Positions 38,930-47,742 of a DNA stretch of 64,000 nt are shown here, piece by piece. Source of the DNA: Acidovorax sp. DW039 (GTDB lineage: Bacteria > Pseudomonadota > Gammaproteobacteria > Burkholderiales > Burkholderiaceae_C). Where the stretch lies: the NCBI RefSeq assembly GCF_037101375.1, contig NZ_AP029019.1, positions 3,696,001 to 3,760,000 on the forward strand. The letters run 5' to 3'. Made by a program: the position numbers and the translations under genes. Positions within the stretch are counted from its first letter, which is position 1, and the number at the start of each line of letters is the position of its first letter. Under the pieces are notes generated by a model that was not told where the DNA came from, did no database searches, and saw only the letters and a program-made list of their open reading frames with translations.

Positions 38930-39853
38930 ATGCCTTCTTCTCTTTCGCAGCCCACCAGCCCCGCCGTGGATGCCGTCTTCAGCGGCCTCTGGATTCCCCT
39001 CGTCACCCCGTTCCATGACGGGGCCGTCGACCACCCGGCCCTGGCCGCCATGACCGCCACGCTTGCTCAGTACGGCGTGTCGGGCTTTGTAGCCTGCGGC
39101 TCGACCGGCGAGGCTGCGGCGCTGGACAAGGCCGAGCAATTGGCCGTGCTGGAAACGGTGCTGGGCGCCGCGCAGGGACTGCCGGTGGTGATGGGCCTGT
39201 CGGGCTACCACCTGGGGCAGACGGTGGAGTGGGTGCAGACGCTGGCGCGCCACCCGCTGGCCGGGCTGCTGGTGCCCGCGCCACATTACATCCGCCCGGG
39301 GCAGGACGGCCTGCTGCACTGGTTCCGCACACTGGCCGATGCTAGCCACGTGCCGCTGGTCATCTACGACATCCCCTACCGCACGGGCGCCACGCTGGCC
39401 GCCGAGACGCTGCTGGCGCTGGCCGGGCACCCGGGCATCCGCGCCATCAAGGACTGCGGCGGCAACCCGGCCAAGACGCAGGCGCTGATTGCCGACGGCC
39501 GTCTGGCGGTACTGGCGGGCGAAGACGCGCAGATGTTCACCACGCTGGCCCTGGGCGGCACCGGCGCCATCGCGGCCAGCGCGCACTGGCAGGCGCCGCA
39601 GTTCGTGGCTCTGGTGGCGCTGCTACGCGCGGGGGACCTGGCTGCGGCGCGCCAGCGGTGGCACGCCCTGCAGCCCTGGGTGGAGCTGTGTTTTGCCGAG
39701 CCCAACCCGGCACCGCTGAAGGCCGTGCTGGCGCAGGCGGGCTGGATGCGCAATGAGCTTCGGGCGCCGATGATGCCGGCCTCGCAGGGGCTAACAGAAC
39801 GCCTGCAGCGCTTGCAGCGCCCGCAGGTGGTGGCAGAACTCAGCCGCCCGTAA
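38930..39853 (+). CDS. Dihydrodipicolinate synthase (DapA) family lyase/aldolase
   Basis: This 307-residue protein is a class I aldolase of the DapA/NanA family. The Schiff-base lysine lies in GIRAIKDCGGN, the proton-relay Tyr in VIYDIPYRTG, and the carboxylate-binding loop is GSTGEAAAL instead of the usual GTTGE. It may not be the housekeeping lysine enzyme; other members act on keto-deoxy sugars or other pyruvate adducts. GGAG lies eight bases before MPSSLSQPT. Its last 14 bases overlap the convergent moaD gene. Confidence 0.8.
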   Translation: MPSSLSQPTSPAVDAVFSGLWIPLVTPFHDGAVDHPALAAMTATLAQYGVSGFVACGSTGEAAALDKAEQLAVLETVLGAAQGLPVVMGLSGYHLGQTVEWVQTLARHPLAGLLVPAPHYIRPGQDGLLHWFRTLADASHVPLVIYDIPYRTGATLAAETLLALAGHPGIRAIKDCGGNPAKTQALIADGRLAVLAGEDAQMFTTLALGGTGAIAASAHWQAPQFVALVALLRAGDLAAARQRWHALQPWVELCFAEPNPAPLKAVLAQAGWMRNELRAPMMPASQGLTERLQRLQRPQVVAELSRP

Positions 39854-40091
39854 CCGGCGGGAAGAACGCCACCTCGGCCCCGTCGGCCAGGGTGGCGGAT
39901 TCGTTGCTCAAGGTCTGGTTGAGCGCCATGCGCACCGCCTTGCCACGCGCCAGGCTGGTGGCATGGGCGTCGCCGCGGGCGATGAGTTCGTCGCGCAGCG
40001 CGCCCAGGGTGGCGGCGCTGGTTTCCACAGCCTCGCTGCCCTGTCCGATGGCCTCGCGGATGGAGGCGAAGTAGCGGACGGTGATTTTCAT
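39840..40091 (-). CDS. moaD: Molybdopterin synthase sulfur carrier subunit
   Basis: This 83-residue ubiquitin-like protein carries the sulfur, as a C-terminal thiocarboxylate, used to make molybdopterin. It ends in PPVTGG, with the essential Gly-Gly. The start overlaps the moeA stop (ATGA), so it is coupled to moeA. moaE, its functional partner, is not next to it but beyond the opposite-strand block at 37.1-39.9 kb. Confidence 0.93.
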   Translation of the reverse strand: MKITVRYFASIREAIGQGSEAVETSAATLGALRDELIARGDAHATSLARGKAVRMALNQTLSNESATLADGAEVAFFPPVTGG

Positions 40092-41344
40092 GCCAGAAGC
40101 TCCGAGAAGGCGATGTACTGCACCGTGTCGCCCGCCGCAATCGTCTGGCCAGCGGGGTTGTCCACCACGCCATCGCCCCAGGCGGCGGAGGTGAGCACGC
40201 CCGAGCTTTGGTTGTTGAACAGTTCCAGGCCGCCTTCGGGGTGGTGGCGCACGCGCAGAAACTCACGGCGCTTATCGGCCTTAGGCCAATCAAAACGGGC
40301 GGTGGCAGCTATTTTTTTAGGAGCAACATCGGTCACCCCCTGCAGCCGCAGCACAAACGGCCGCACCAGCAGCGCAAACGTCACAAAGCTGGACACCGGG
40401 TTGCCCGGCAGGCCCATGAAATGGGCATTACCCACGGTGCCGTAGGCAAAGGGCTTGCCGGGCTTCATGGCGATCTGCCACAGGTCCAGGCGGCCCAGCG
40501 ACTCCACGGCGGGCTTGATGTGGTCTTCCTCACCCACACTCACCCCGCCGCTGGTCAGGATCAGATCATGCGCGCTGCTCGCATCCCGCAGGGCGGCCAC
40601 GGTGGCGTCGCGCCGGTCGGGCACGATGCCGAAGTCCGTCACCTCGCAGCCCAGGCGCAGCAGCATGGCGCGCAAAAAGAAGCGGTTGCTGTTGTAGATG
40701 GCACCGGGGCGCATCTGCTCGGGTGGCACGTCACCGGGCATGACCAGTTCGTCGCCGGTGGAGAACAAGGCCACGCGCGGGCGGCGGGCCACCTGCAACT
40801 GGTGCAGACCAATGCTGGCGGCCAGACCCAGCTCGGCGGGCGACAGGCGCGTGCCCGCGGCCAGCACCACCGCGCCGCGGGTGATGTCTTCGCCCGCACG
40901 GCGAATCCACTGCCCCGGCTGAGGCACGGCGTTGATACGTACCTGACCCAGACCGTCACCGGCCTGCGCGGCCAAGGCTTCACAGTCTTCCTGCATCAGG
41001 ATGGCATCTGCCCCGGCGGGCACTGGTGCGCCGGTGAAGATGCGTGCGGCCGTGCCGGCAGCCAGCGGCTCGCCCGCGCTGCCCGCGGCAATGCGCTGCG
41101 ACACGGGCAGCACCGTGCCCGGTGCGGTGATGTCAGCGCAGCGCACGGCGTAGCCGTCCATGGAGCTGTTGTCTTGCGGCGGCACATGCAAGACAGACGT
41201 GCAATGCTGGGCCAGTACGCGGCCGTCTGCATCAAAGGTGGCCACGGTGTCGGTACCCGCCAGGGGGGTCGCGTGGGCCAGCAGGTCGGCCAGCGCGTCG
41301 TCCAGGGGCTTCAAAGGGGCGCGGGGTTTGGCTGAGGCGTTCAT
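40088..41344 (-). CDS. moeA: Molybdopterin molybdenumtransferase MoeA
   Basis: This 418-residue enzyme inserts molybdate into adenylylated molybdopterin. Signatures include PPQDNSSMDGYAVR, AARIFTGAPVPAGADAILMQED, the molybdopterin-binding SGGVSVGEEDHIKPA and GLPGNPVSSFVTF. The start ATG overlaps the mobB stop (TGATG). A segment near 40300-40325 carries sequence like the dispersed repeat (see findings). Order mobB-moeA-moaD indicates an operon. Confidence 0.95.
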   Translation of the reverse strand: MNASAKPRAPLKPLDDALADLLAHATPLAGTDTVATFDADGRVLAQHCTSVLHVPPQDNSSMDGYAVRCADITAPGTVLPVSQRIAAGSAGEPLAAGTAARIFTGAPVPAGADAILMQEDCEALAAQAGDGLGQVRINAVPQPGQWIRRAGEDITRGAVVLAAGTRLSPAELGLAASIGLHQLQVARRPRVALFSTGDELVMPGDVPPEQMRPGAIYNSNRFFLRAMLLRLGCEVTDFGIVPDRRDATVAALRDASSAHDLILTSGGVSVGEEDHIKPAVESLGRLDLWQIAMKPGKPFAYGTVGNAHFMGLPGNPVSSFVTFALLVRPFVLRLQGVTDVAPKKIAATARFDWPKADKRREFLRVRHHPEGGLELFNNQSSGVLTSAAWGDGVVDNPAGQTIAAGDTVQYIAFSELLA

Positions 41345-41895
41345 CACACGGCTCCGTGCAGTTCCCAGTTGTAATCAAAGCGGTCGCCCTGCTGCAGCAA
41401 CCAGTCCACCACCTGCGCGGGGGCGTTCAGGTCGAGCAGGGGCAGGCCCGTAGCCACGGGGAGCTGGCCTGGGGCATCGGTGGCTACGGCCACCACAAAG
41501 TCGTCCTCGGGGTAGCGCACGGGCTTGGGCTCTTTGCCGGGATCGGCGGCCCGCCACACTTCGATCTTGAGCAGGTCGCTCTCCTTGAAGCCTTCCACCA
41601 GCACCCAGTCCACCCCCTGGTACAGCTCGGCCAGCAGGTGGTGCACGTTCAGTTCGGTGGGCTGCTCAAATTCCCGCACCAGCATGAGCCGCTTGCTGGA
41701 CGCAGCCACCACCTCAAACGCCCCCGCCTCGCGGTGGCGCCATGTGTCTTTGCCCGGATGGTCCAGATCAAAGCTGTGGTGCGCGTGCTTGACCACCGAC
41801 ACCCGGAGGCCACGCATGCGCAGCTCGGGAATCAGTTGCTCTACCAATGTGGTCTTGCCGCTGCCAGAAAACCCGGCAAAGCCTACAACCTTCAT
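41344..41895 (-). CDS. mobB: Molybdopterin-guanine dinucleotide biosynthesis protein MobB
   Basis: This 183-residue GTP-binding protein has the P-loop GFSGSGKTTLVEQLI at its N-terminus, then VSVVKHAHHSFDLDHPGKDTWRHREAGA, the MobB signature, and WVLVEGFKESDLLKIEVWR. It helps build the guanine dinucleotide form of the cofactor together with MobA, which is not in this window. It is the first gene of the mobB-moeA-moaD unit, 161 bases after thrC, with repeat R5 in the gap. Confidence 0.92.
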   Translation of the reverse strand: MKVVGFAGFSGSGKTTLVEQLIPELRMRGLRVSVVKHAHHSFDLDHPGKDTWRHREAGAFEVVAASSKRLMLVREFEQPTELNVHHLLAELYQGVDWVLVEGFKESDLLKIEVWRAADPGKEPKPVRYPEDDFVVAVATDAPGQLPVATGLPLLDLNAPAQVVDWLLQQGDRFDYNWELHGAV

Positions 41896-41910
41896 CCAAT
41901 GCTCCTTGAT

Positions 41911-41966
41911 TAGCTATGCTATTTATAGCTGCCAGCGCTTATCCAGTGGGCGCCAGGGGCATTTTT
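41911..41966. repeat. Dispersed GCGCT palindrome, copy R5
   Basis: TAGCTATGCTATTTATAGCTG is followed by CCAGCGCTTATCCAGTGGGCGCCAGG and GGCATTTTT. It lies between thrC and mobB, just upstream of the mobB start, and matches R2, R4 and R6 in orientation. Confidence 0.8.
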
Positions 41967-42056
41967 CCTGCCAAACCGGGTATGCCACCCCGTGAGGCCG
42001 CCCACAGCCTCCGGGGGCCAAGGCACCCCAGGCCTGCGGGCAGGCTGCGCGCCCCA

Positions 42057-43502
42057 TCAGCCCAGCACGGGCGGTGTGCAGTGGCGCTCGATGTAGGCCT
42101 TGACCAAGGTCACGTCAGCGGGCATCACCTGCACACGCTTGGGCAGGTCTTCAATGCCCGCAAACTTGGCGGGTCGATCGGGCGAGTGGCCCAGGGCTTC
42201 CTCGATGGTGGCCGCAAACTTGATGGGCAAGGCGGTCTCCAGCACGATCATGGGCACGCTGGCATCGCTGTGGTGCTCCAACGCCACCTTCACGCCGTCG
42301 GCGGTGTGGGTGTCGATGGTGACGCCGTGGCGCTGGTAGTTGTCCTTGATGGTGGCCAGGCGGTCCGCATGGGTGCTCTTGCCGCTTTCAAAGCCGTACT
42401 TGGCTGCCGCGTCGGCAAAGCGCGGGTCCTGGCTCAGGTCAAACTGGCCCGATTGCGACAGCGCATCACCAAACAATGCCTTAGTCTTGGCACCGTCGCG
42501 GCCCAGCAGGTCGAACACGAAACGCTCGAAATTGCTGGCCTTGCTGATGTCCATGGACGGGCTCGACGTTTCGTGCGTGTCGGCACTGCCGCGCACGCGG
42601 TACACGCCGGTGCGGAAGAACTCGTCAAGCACGTCGTTCTCATTCGTCGCCACCACCAGCTTGGCAATGGGCAGGCCCATCATGCGCGCCACATGGCCCG
42701 CGCACACGTTGCCGAAGTTGCCCGAAGGCACGGTGAAGCTGACCTTCTGGTCGTTGGTCTCGGTGGCCTGGATGTAGCCCGCAAAGTAGTACACCACCTG
42801 CGCCAAGAGGCGCGCCCAGTTGATGGAGTTGACGGTGCCGATCTTGTACTTGCGCTTGAACTCCAGGTCGTTGGAGACGGCCTTGACGATGTCCTGGCAG
42901 TCATCGAACACGCCTTCAATGGCAATGTTGTGGATGTTCGCGTCCTGCAGGCTGAACATCTGCGCCTGCTGGAAGGGGCTCATGCGGCCGTGCGGGCTGG
43001 TCATGAACACGCGAATGCCCTTCTTGCCGCGCATGGCGTACTCGGCGGCGCTGCCGGTGTCGCCGCTGGTGGCACCCAGAATGTTCAGCTCCGCACCACG
43101 GCGGCCCAGTTCGTATTCGAACAGGTTGCCCAGCAGTTGCATGGCCATGTCCTTGAAGGCCAGCGTGGGGCCGTTGGACAGAGCTTCAAGCCACATGCTG
43201 TTTTCGAGGTGGCGCAGGGGCACGATCTCGCCCGTGCCAAACACCTCGGCGGTGTAGGTCTTGGCGCACAGGGCTTTCAGGTCGGCCGCAGGAATGTCGT
43301 CGATGTACAGCGACAGGATCTGGAAGGCCAGCTCGGCATAGCCCTGCTCGTGGTAGGCACGGCGCAGGCGCGTGAGCATGGCGTCATCCACCTGCGGATA
43401 GTGCTCAGGCAGGTACAGCCCGCCATCGGGTGCCAGGCCTTCGAGCAGGATGTCGCAAAACTGTTTGCGGTCTGCATGGCCGCGGGTGCTGAGGTATTTC
43501 AT
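42057..43502 (-). CDS. thrC: Threonine synthase
   Basis: This 481-residue PLP enzyme converts O-phosphohomoserine to threonine. The N-terminus MKYLSTRGHADRKQF and the PLP lysine in SNGPTLAFKDMAMQLLG identify it, as does the phosphate/PLP loop LGATSGDTGSAAEYAMRGKKG. Length fits the long, class II (E. coli/yeast-type) form. It is the last of the hom-small protein-thrC run; the neighbour hom makes homoserine for the same pathway. Confidence 0.96.
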   Translation of the reverse strand: MKYLSTRGHADRKQFCDILLEGLAPDGGLYLPEHYPQVDDAMLTRLRRAYHEQGYAELAFQILSLYIDDIPAADLKALCAKTYTAEVFGTGEIVPLRHLENSMWLEALSNGPTLAFKDMAMQLLGNLFEYELGRRGAELNILGATSGDTGSAAEYAMRGKKGIRVFMTSPHGRMSPFQQAQMFSLQDANIHNIAIEGVFDDCQDIVKAVSNDLEFKRKYKIGTVNSINWARLLAQVVYYFAGYIQATETNDQKVSFTVPSGNFGNVCAGHVARMMGLPIAKLVVATNENDVLDEFFRTGVYRVRGSADTHETSSPSMDISKASNFERFVFDLLGRDGAKTKALFGDALSQSGQFDLSQDPRFADAAAKYGFESGKSTHADRLATIKDNYQRHGVTIDTHTADGVKVALEHHSDASVPMIVLETALPIKFAATIEEALGHSPDRPAKFAGIEDLPKRVQVMPADVTLVKAYIERHCTPPVLG

Positions 43503-43524
43503 GAAGGTGTCCCGTCTGTGGGGT

Positions 43525-43839
43525 TCAAAGGCTGATGCCGTACACGCGGATATCAATGTAAAAACGCGAAGCGACCAGCAGCACAAAACCGCCGATCAGG
43601 ACAAGCCAGTGCAACGGCCTGTCCTCGTAATTATCGGTGCGCTCCAATAACTCGAAGTACACCCACGCGGCCACGAAGCTGCCCACACCGTTGGCCAGCG
43701 CATGCAGGCGCGACATGGAGCCCAGCAGCGCCAGCCCGACCAGCAAACCGAACCAGAACGCCAGGTGCCAGCGCGGCAGCTCTACCAGCGAAAGCTTGAG
43801 CAGGGCCACCAGCGTGAGAACGGCGACAAGGGTGGGCAT
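43525..43839 (-). CDS. Small membrane protein between hom and thrC
   Basis: This 104-residue protein has three hydrophobic segments (about residues 3-19, 25-45 and 75-95). It has no recognised domain; the sequence between the helices (YFELLERTDNYEDRPLHW) is polar. It starts with MPTLVAVLTLVALLKLSLV and sits 48 bases after hom and 22 before thrC, so it is probably co-transcribed with the threonine genes. Whether it takes part in the pathway is unknown; a transport or regulatory role would be speculation. Confidence 0.65.
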   Translation of the reverse strand: MPTLVAVLTLVALLKLSLVELPRWHLAFWFGLLVGLALLGSMSRLHALANGVGSFVAAWVYFELLERTDNYEDRPLHWLVLIGGFVLLVASRFYIDIRVYGISL

Positions 43840-43887
43840 GCGAGGGCATCACAGGCACGGGGCAGGCGACGGCTTCGCGGCAGCTCC

Positions 43888-45222
43888 TCAGTTGAGCTCT
43901 TCCTTGCGGATGCGGGTGATAGGGGCCAGCACCGTAGGCAGAGCCTGCATCTGGGCGATGACGGCGTCCATGGTGCCCTCGCGCGTGTCGTGGGTCAGGA
44001 TGATGAGGTCGGTCTGCGTGGAGCCTTCGCCGCCCACCTCATCGGCTTCGCGTTGCAGCACGGCATCGATGCTCACACCTGCCTCGGCCAGCAGGCCTGT
44101 GACCTTGGCCAGCACACCCGCCTGATCCGCCACGCGCAGGCGCAGGTAGTAGCTCGTCACCACTTCGCTCATGGGCAGCACAGGCAATTGGCCCATGGCG
44201 TCGGCCAGCGTGTTGGGCTGGAAGGCCAGGTGGGGCACGCGGTGTTCAGGGTCTGCCGTGTGCAGGCGGGCAATGTCCACCAGGTCGGCAATCACGGCGC
44301 TGGCGGTGGGCTCGCTGCCTGCACCCTTGCCGTAGTACAGCGTGGTGCCCACGGCATCGCCCTGCACCACCACGGCGTTCATGGCACCTTCCACATTGGC
44401 GATCAGGCGCTTGGCAGGCACCAGGCTGGGGTGCACGCGCAGCTCAATCCCCTTTTCAGCGCGCTTGGTGATGCCCAGCAGCTTGATGCGGTAGCCGAGC
44501 TGTTCGGCATATTTGATGTCTGCCGCACCCAGCTTGGTAATGCCTTCCACATAGGCCTTATCGAACTGCACCGGGATGCCGAAAGCGATGGCGCTCATCA
44601 GCGTGGCCTTGTGGGCGGCGTCCACGCCCTCAATGTCGAAGGTGGGGTCTGCCTCGGCGTAGCCCAGGCGCTGCGCTTCCTTGAGCACCACGTCAAAGTC
44701 CAGGCCCTTGTCGCGCATCTCGCTCAGGATGAAGTTGGTGGTGCCGTTGATGATGCCGGCAATCCACTGGATGCGGTTGGCCGTGAGACCCTCACGCAGC
44801 GCCTTGATGATGGGAATGCCACCGGCCACCGCGGCCTCGAACGCCACCATGACGCCCTTGGCAGAAGCAGCCGCAAAAATCTCGGTGCCATGCACTGCCA
44901 GCAGCGCCTTGTTGGCGGTCACCACATGCTTGCCTGCAGCAATCGCTTCGAGGACCAGAGCCTTGGCCACGCCGTAGCCGCCAATCAGCTCGATGACGAT
45001 GTCAATGTCAGGGTTGGCAATCACGGCGCGGGCGTCGTTGACGACTTGCACGTTGGGGCCCACCACGCTCTTGGCGCGCTCCACATCCAGATCGGCCACC
45101 ATGGCGATCTCGATGCCACGGCCAGCACGGCGGCTGATTTCGTCCTGGTTGCGTTGCAAAACGTTGAACACGCCGCTACCGACGGTGCCGATGCCCAGCA
45201 GGCCTACTTGGATGGGTTTCAT
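43888..45222 (-). CDS. hom: Homoserine dehydrogenase
   Basis: This 444-residue enzyme reduces aspartate semialdehyde to homoserine. It has the NAD(P) motif GLLGIGTVGSGVFNVL at the N-terminus, the catalytic region GGIPIIKALREGLTANRIQWIAGIINGTTNFIL and a C-terminal ACT domain (SYYLRLRVADQAGVLAKVTGLLAEAGVSI) that usually gives feedback inhibition by threonine. It is monofunctional, with no aspartokinase domain. The chosen ATG has AGAGAG eight bases upstream; a two-codon longer form is possible. The order alaC-DUF1176-hom-thrC is kept on the minus strand. Confidence 0.95.
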   Translation of the reverse strand: MKPIQVGLLGIGTVGSGVFNVLQRNQDEISRRAGRGIEIAMVADLDVERAKSVVGPNVQVVNDARAVIANPDIDIVIELIGGYGVAKALVLEAIAAGKHVVTANKALLAVHGTEIFAAASAKGVMVAFEAAVAGGIPIIKALREGLTANRIQWIAGIINGTTNFILSEMRDKGLDFDVVLKEAQRLGYAEADPTFDIEGVDAAHKATLMSAIAFGIPVQFDKAYVEGITKLGAADIKYAEQLGYRIKLLGITKRAEKGIELRVHPSLVPAKRLIANVEGAMNAVVVQGDAVGTTLYYGKGAGSEPTASAVIADLVDIARLHTADPEHRVPHLAFQPNTLADAMGQLPVLPMSEVVTSYYLRLRVADQAGVLAKVTGLLAEAGVSIDAVLQREADEVGGEGSTQTDLIILTHDTREGTMDAVIAQMQALPTVLAPITRIRKEELN

Positions 45223-45285
45223 GGTCATAACTCTCTTCAAATCAAAAATCGTTGGGAATGCAGTGGAAGGCCGCAGGCGTGCCCA

Positions 45286-46317
45286 TCATTGCGGTTGGGT
45301 GACGAGCACGGGCAACTGCCACGCCCCGCCGGGAAAGCCCCGGCACATGGAATCGCCGCGCTCACCCGTGAGCACAAAGCCTTTGCCATCAAAAACCCAT
45401 TCGCGCACCCACCAGCAGTCGCCAATGCCTCGCCCCTTCATGGAGGACTGCACGGTGCCCTTGGCGGGATCAAATTCACCATCCACATCCCCTTGCAGCT
45501 CAGGCTGGTAGGGCGGGCGGTCGTTGGCAATGAACAGCAGGCTGCCAAAGTTGTAGGCACCCATGGCGCAAGGAATCTCCAGCAGCACCTTGCGCTCCGT
45601 CAGGCGGTGAAGCTTCATCTCCGAGGCCTCTGGAATGCCCCCGGTGCACTGACCTTCCAGCTCGTCGCGCCCCACGGCAGCCAGCACTGGCTTGACCAAT
45701 GCTGCATCGCCTTTGCGCGCCGCTACGGGTTTCACTCCTTTGATGACGGGCGCAGGCAACGCTGGCAGCACGGAAGACTCTGGCTTGGAGCCCTTGCGCA
45801 CCAGCGCCCCGGCCGTACCAATGCGGCCCTGCGCTTCATCCATCTTGAGCAGCACGGCATTCGCGCCCGCGAGCGACAACGTCCACAGGTCCTTGCCAGC
45901 AGACACCATGGCGTCCTCTGCCTTGATCAACTCCTGTATCAGGCGTGGCACCTGTGCGGCAGGCACCTTGGGGCTGCTGCCTTCGAGTGCAGGCAAGGTG
46001 AACTTGCCCACTCGCAACTGCAGCCTGGAAGGATCGGCCTTTTCGGCGTAGACCTGCAACTGCACCTCGACAGGCTCATCAGGCCCTGCCTTGCGGGTGA
46101 GCAGCATGGAGACCGGGTCGGAATCACCGCTCTCAGACTGGTAGCCCACCGCCCGGCAGGTGCGGGTGTTGTCGCACTGCAGTGCCCAGTCCTTGTGCGA
46201 AAAGCTGACGGTTTTGGAGGCGGAAGGCGTCTGCGCCCATGCGGGAAAAGCCGCCATGGCTAGCAAGCCCGCCATAAGGGCCAGCCTTCTGCCAATCACA
46301 TCCTGGAGACGGCGCAT
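45286..46317 (-). CDS. DUF1176 family periplasmic protein
   Basis: This 343-residue protein has a signal peptide (RRLALMAGLLAMAAFPAWAQ) and the DUF1176 pattern: SHKDWALQCDNTRTCRAVGYQ near the mature N-terminus and conserved cysteines paired through the body (CTGGIPEASE, CAMGAYN, GDCWWVREW, MCRGFPGG). The function of the family is not known. The frame extends upstream in alaC sequence and was cut at MRRLQDV. It lies between alaC and hom and may be part of that transcript. Confidence 0.85.
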   Translation of the reverse strand: MRRLQDVIGRRLALMAGLLAMAAFPAWAQTPSASKTVSFSHKDWALQCDNTRTCRAVGYQSESGDSDPVSMLLTRKAGPDEPVEVQLQVYAEKADPSRLQLRVGKFTLPALEGSSPKVPAAQVPRLIQELIKAEDAMVSAGKDLWTLSLAGANAVLLKMDEAQGRIGTAGALVRKGSKPESSVLPALPAPVIKGVKPVAARKGDAALVKPVLAAVGRDELEGQCTGGIPEASEMKLHRLTERKVLLEIPCAMGAYNFGSLLFIANDRPPYQPELQGDVDGEFDPAKGTVQSSMKGRGIGDCWWVREWVFDGKGFVLTGERGDSMCRGFPGGAWQLPVLVTQPQ

Positions 46318-46354
46318 GAACAAAGTGGGCTTGCTGGGTGAAGGGACCACGGTG

Positions 46355-47590
46355 TTACGCCGCAGCAGTCTGATGGCGCTTGCGGTATTGCTCCAGAAAC
46401 CGGGCAACACGGCCGATGGCCTCACGCAGGTCGTCTTCGTGCGGTAGGAAGACGATGCGAAAGTGATCAGGCGCGCCCCAGTTGAACCCGGTGCCCTGCA
46501 CCAGCATGACCTTCGTTTCCTGTAGCAGTTCCAGGAAGAACTGCTGGTCGTCTTTGATGGGATACACAGCGGGGTCCAGCCGCGGGAACATATACAGCGC
46601 AGCCCGGGGCTTGACGCAGGTGACACCAGGGATGGCAGTGATCAGCTCATAGGCCAAATCGCGCTGCTTGCGCAGGCGACCGCCTTCAGAGACCAGGTCA
46701 TTGATGCTCTGGTAGCCACCCAGGGCTGTTTGCACGGCCCATTGCCCGGGCACGTTGGCACACAGCCGCATGTTCGAGAGCATGTTCAGCCCTTCGATGT
46801 AGTCCTTGGCCGGTTTTTTGTCGCCCGACACCACCAACCACCCCGCGCGATAGCCACAGGAGCGGTAGCTTTTGGAGAGCGAGTTGAAAGTCAGTGTCAG
46901 CACATCGTCGCTGAGCGAACCCAAGGCCGTGTGCTTGGCACCGTCGTACAACACCTTGTCGTACACCTCATCGGCAAAGACCACCAGGCCATGCTCACGG
47001 GCAATGGCGAGGATGCCCTTGAGCAGCTCTTCGGAGTACAGAGCACCCGTGGGGTTGTTGGGGTTGATGACCACAATGCCTTTGGTGCGGGGCGTGACCT
47101 TGGAGCGGATGTCGTCCAGATCGGGCATCCAGCCATTGGCCTCATCGCACAGATAGTGCACCGGGGTGCCGCCTGACAGGCTGGCCGCAGCCGTCCACAA
47201 CGGGTAATCGGGGGATGGCAGCAGCAATTCATCGCCATTGTCCAGCAGCGCATTGGTGGCCATCACGATCAGTTCGCTGGCTCCATTGCCCAGATAGATA
47301 TCGTCGAGCGTGACACCCTTGATGCCCTGCTTCTGGGTTTCGTGCATCACCGCCTTACGGGCAGCGAAGATGCCTTTGCTGTCGGAGTAACCCGCCGAGT
47401 TGGGCAGGTTGCGGATCATGTCCTGCTGGATTTCCTCGGGCGCATCGAAACCAAACACGGCCAGATTGCCGATGTTGAGCTTGATGATCTTGTGGCCGTC
47501 CTCCTCCATCTGCTTGGCCGCGTCCATGATGGGCCCACGGATGTCGTAGCAAACATTGGCAAGCTTGGCGGATTTCTGAACGGTCTTCAT
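46355..47590 (-). CDS. alaC: Alanine-type pyridoxal-phosphate aminotransferase
   Basis: This 411-residue class I/II aminotransferase has the PLP lysine in TFNSLSKSYRSCGYRAGW, the PINPNNPTGALYS-like loop and ADEVYDKVLYDGA. Its N-terminus SAKLANVCYDIRGPIMDAAKQME is typical of the AlaA/AlaC alanine transaminases (glutamate-pyruvate). It is commonly placed before hom and thrC in this group, so it may supply or use amino groups near threonine synthesis. The exact substrate, and the choice between AlaA and AlaC, is inferred from similarity. Confidence 0.85.
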   Translation of the reverse strand: MKTVQKSAKLANVCYDIRGPIMDAAKQMEEDGHKIIKLNIGNLAVFGFDAPEEIQQDMIRNLPNSAGYSDSKGIFAARKAVMHETQKQGIKGVTLDDIYLGNGASELIVMATNALLDNGDELLLPSPDYPLWTAAASLSGGTPVHYLCDEANGWMPDLDDIRSKVTPRTKGIVVINPNNPTGALYSEELLKGILAIAREHGLVVFADEVYDKVLYDGAKHTALGSLSDDVLTLTFNSLSKSYRSCGYRAGWLVVSGDKKPAKDYIEGLNMLSNMRLCANVPGQWAVQTALGGYQSINDLVSEGGRLRKQRDLAYELITAIPGVTCVKPRAALYMFPRLDPAVYPIKDDQQFFLELLQETKVMLVQGTGFNWGAPDHFRIVFLPHEDDLREAIGRVARFLEQYRKRHQTAAA

Positions 47591-47742
47591 GGCGGGCGGA
47601 GTTGGCGTGGGGACAAAGGCCTACCCGGGCAAGGCATGCCTTGGCGAAACCTATAATTTGACCACAGTTCCGCGCAGTTGCCGTCCCGAACGAGCCCCGT
47701 CGTACATGGCCCGCGCCCTCCCTTCGCACCGCAGGCACTCCC

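Noticed and set aside
43702..46263. 853-residue open frame antisense to hom and the DUF1176 gene
   Set aside because: It spans two real genes and a gap on the other strand and is His/Gln/Arg-rich; it is a composition artefact.
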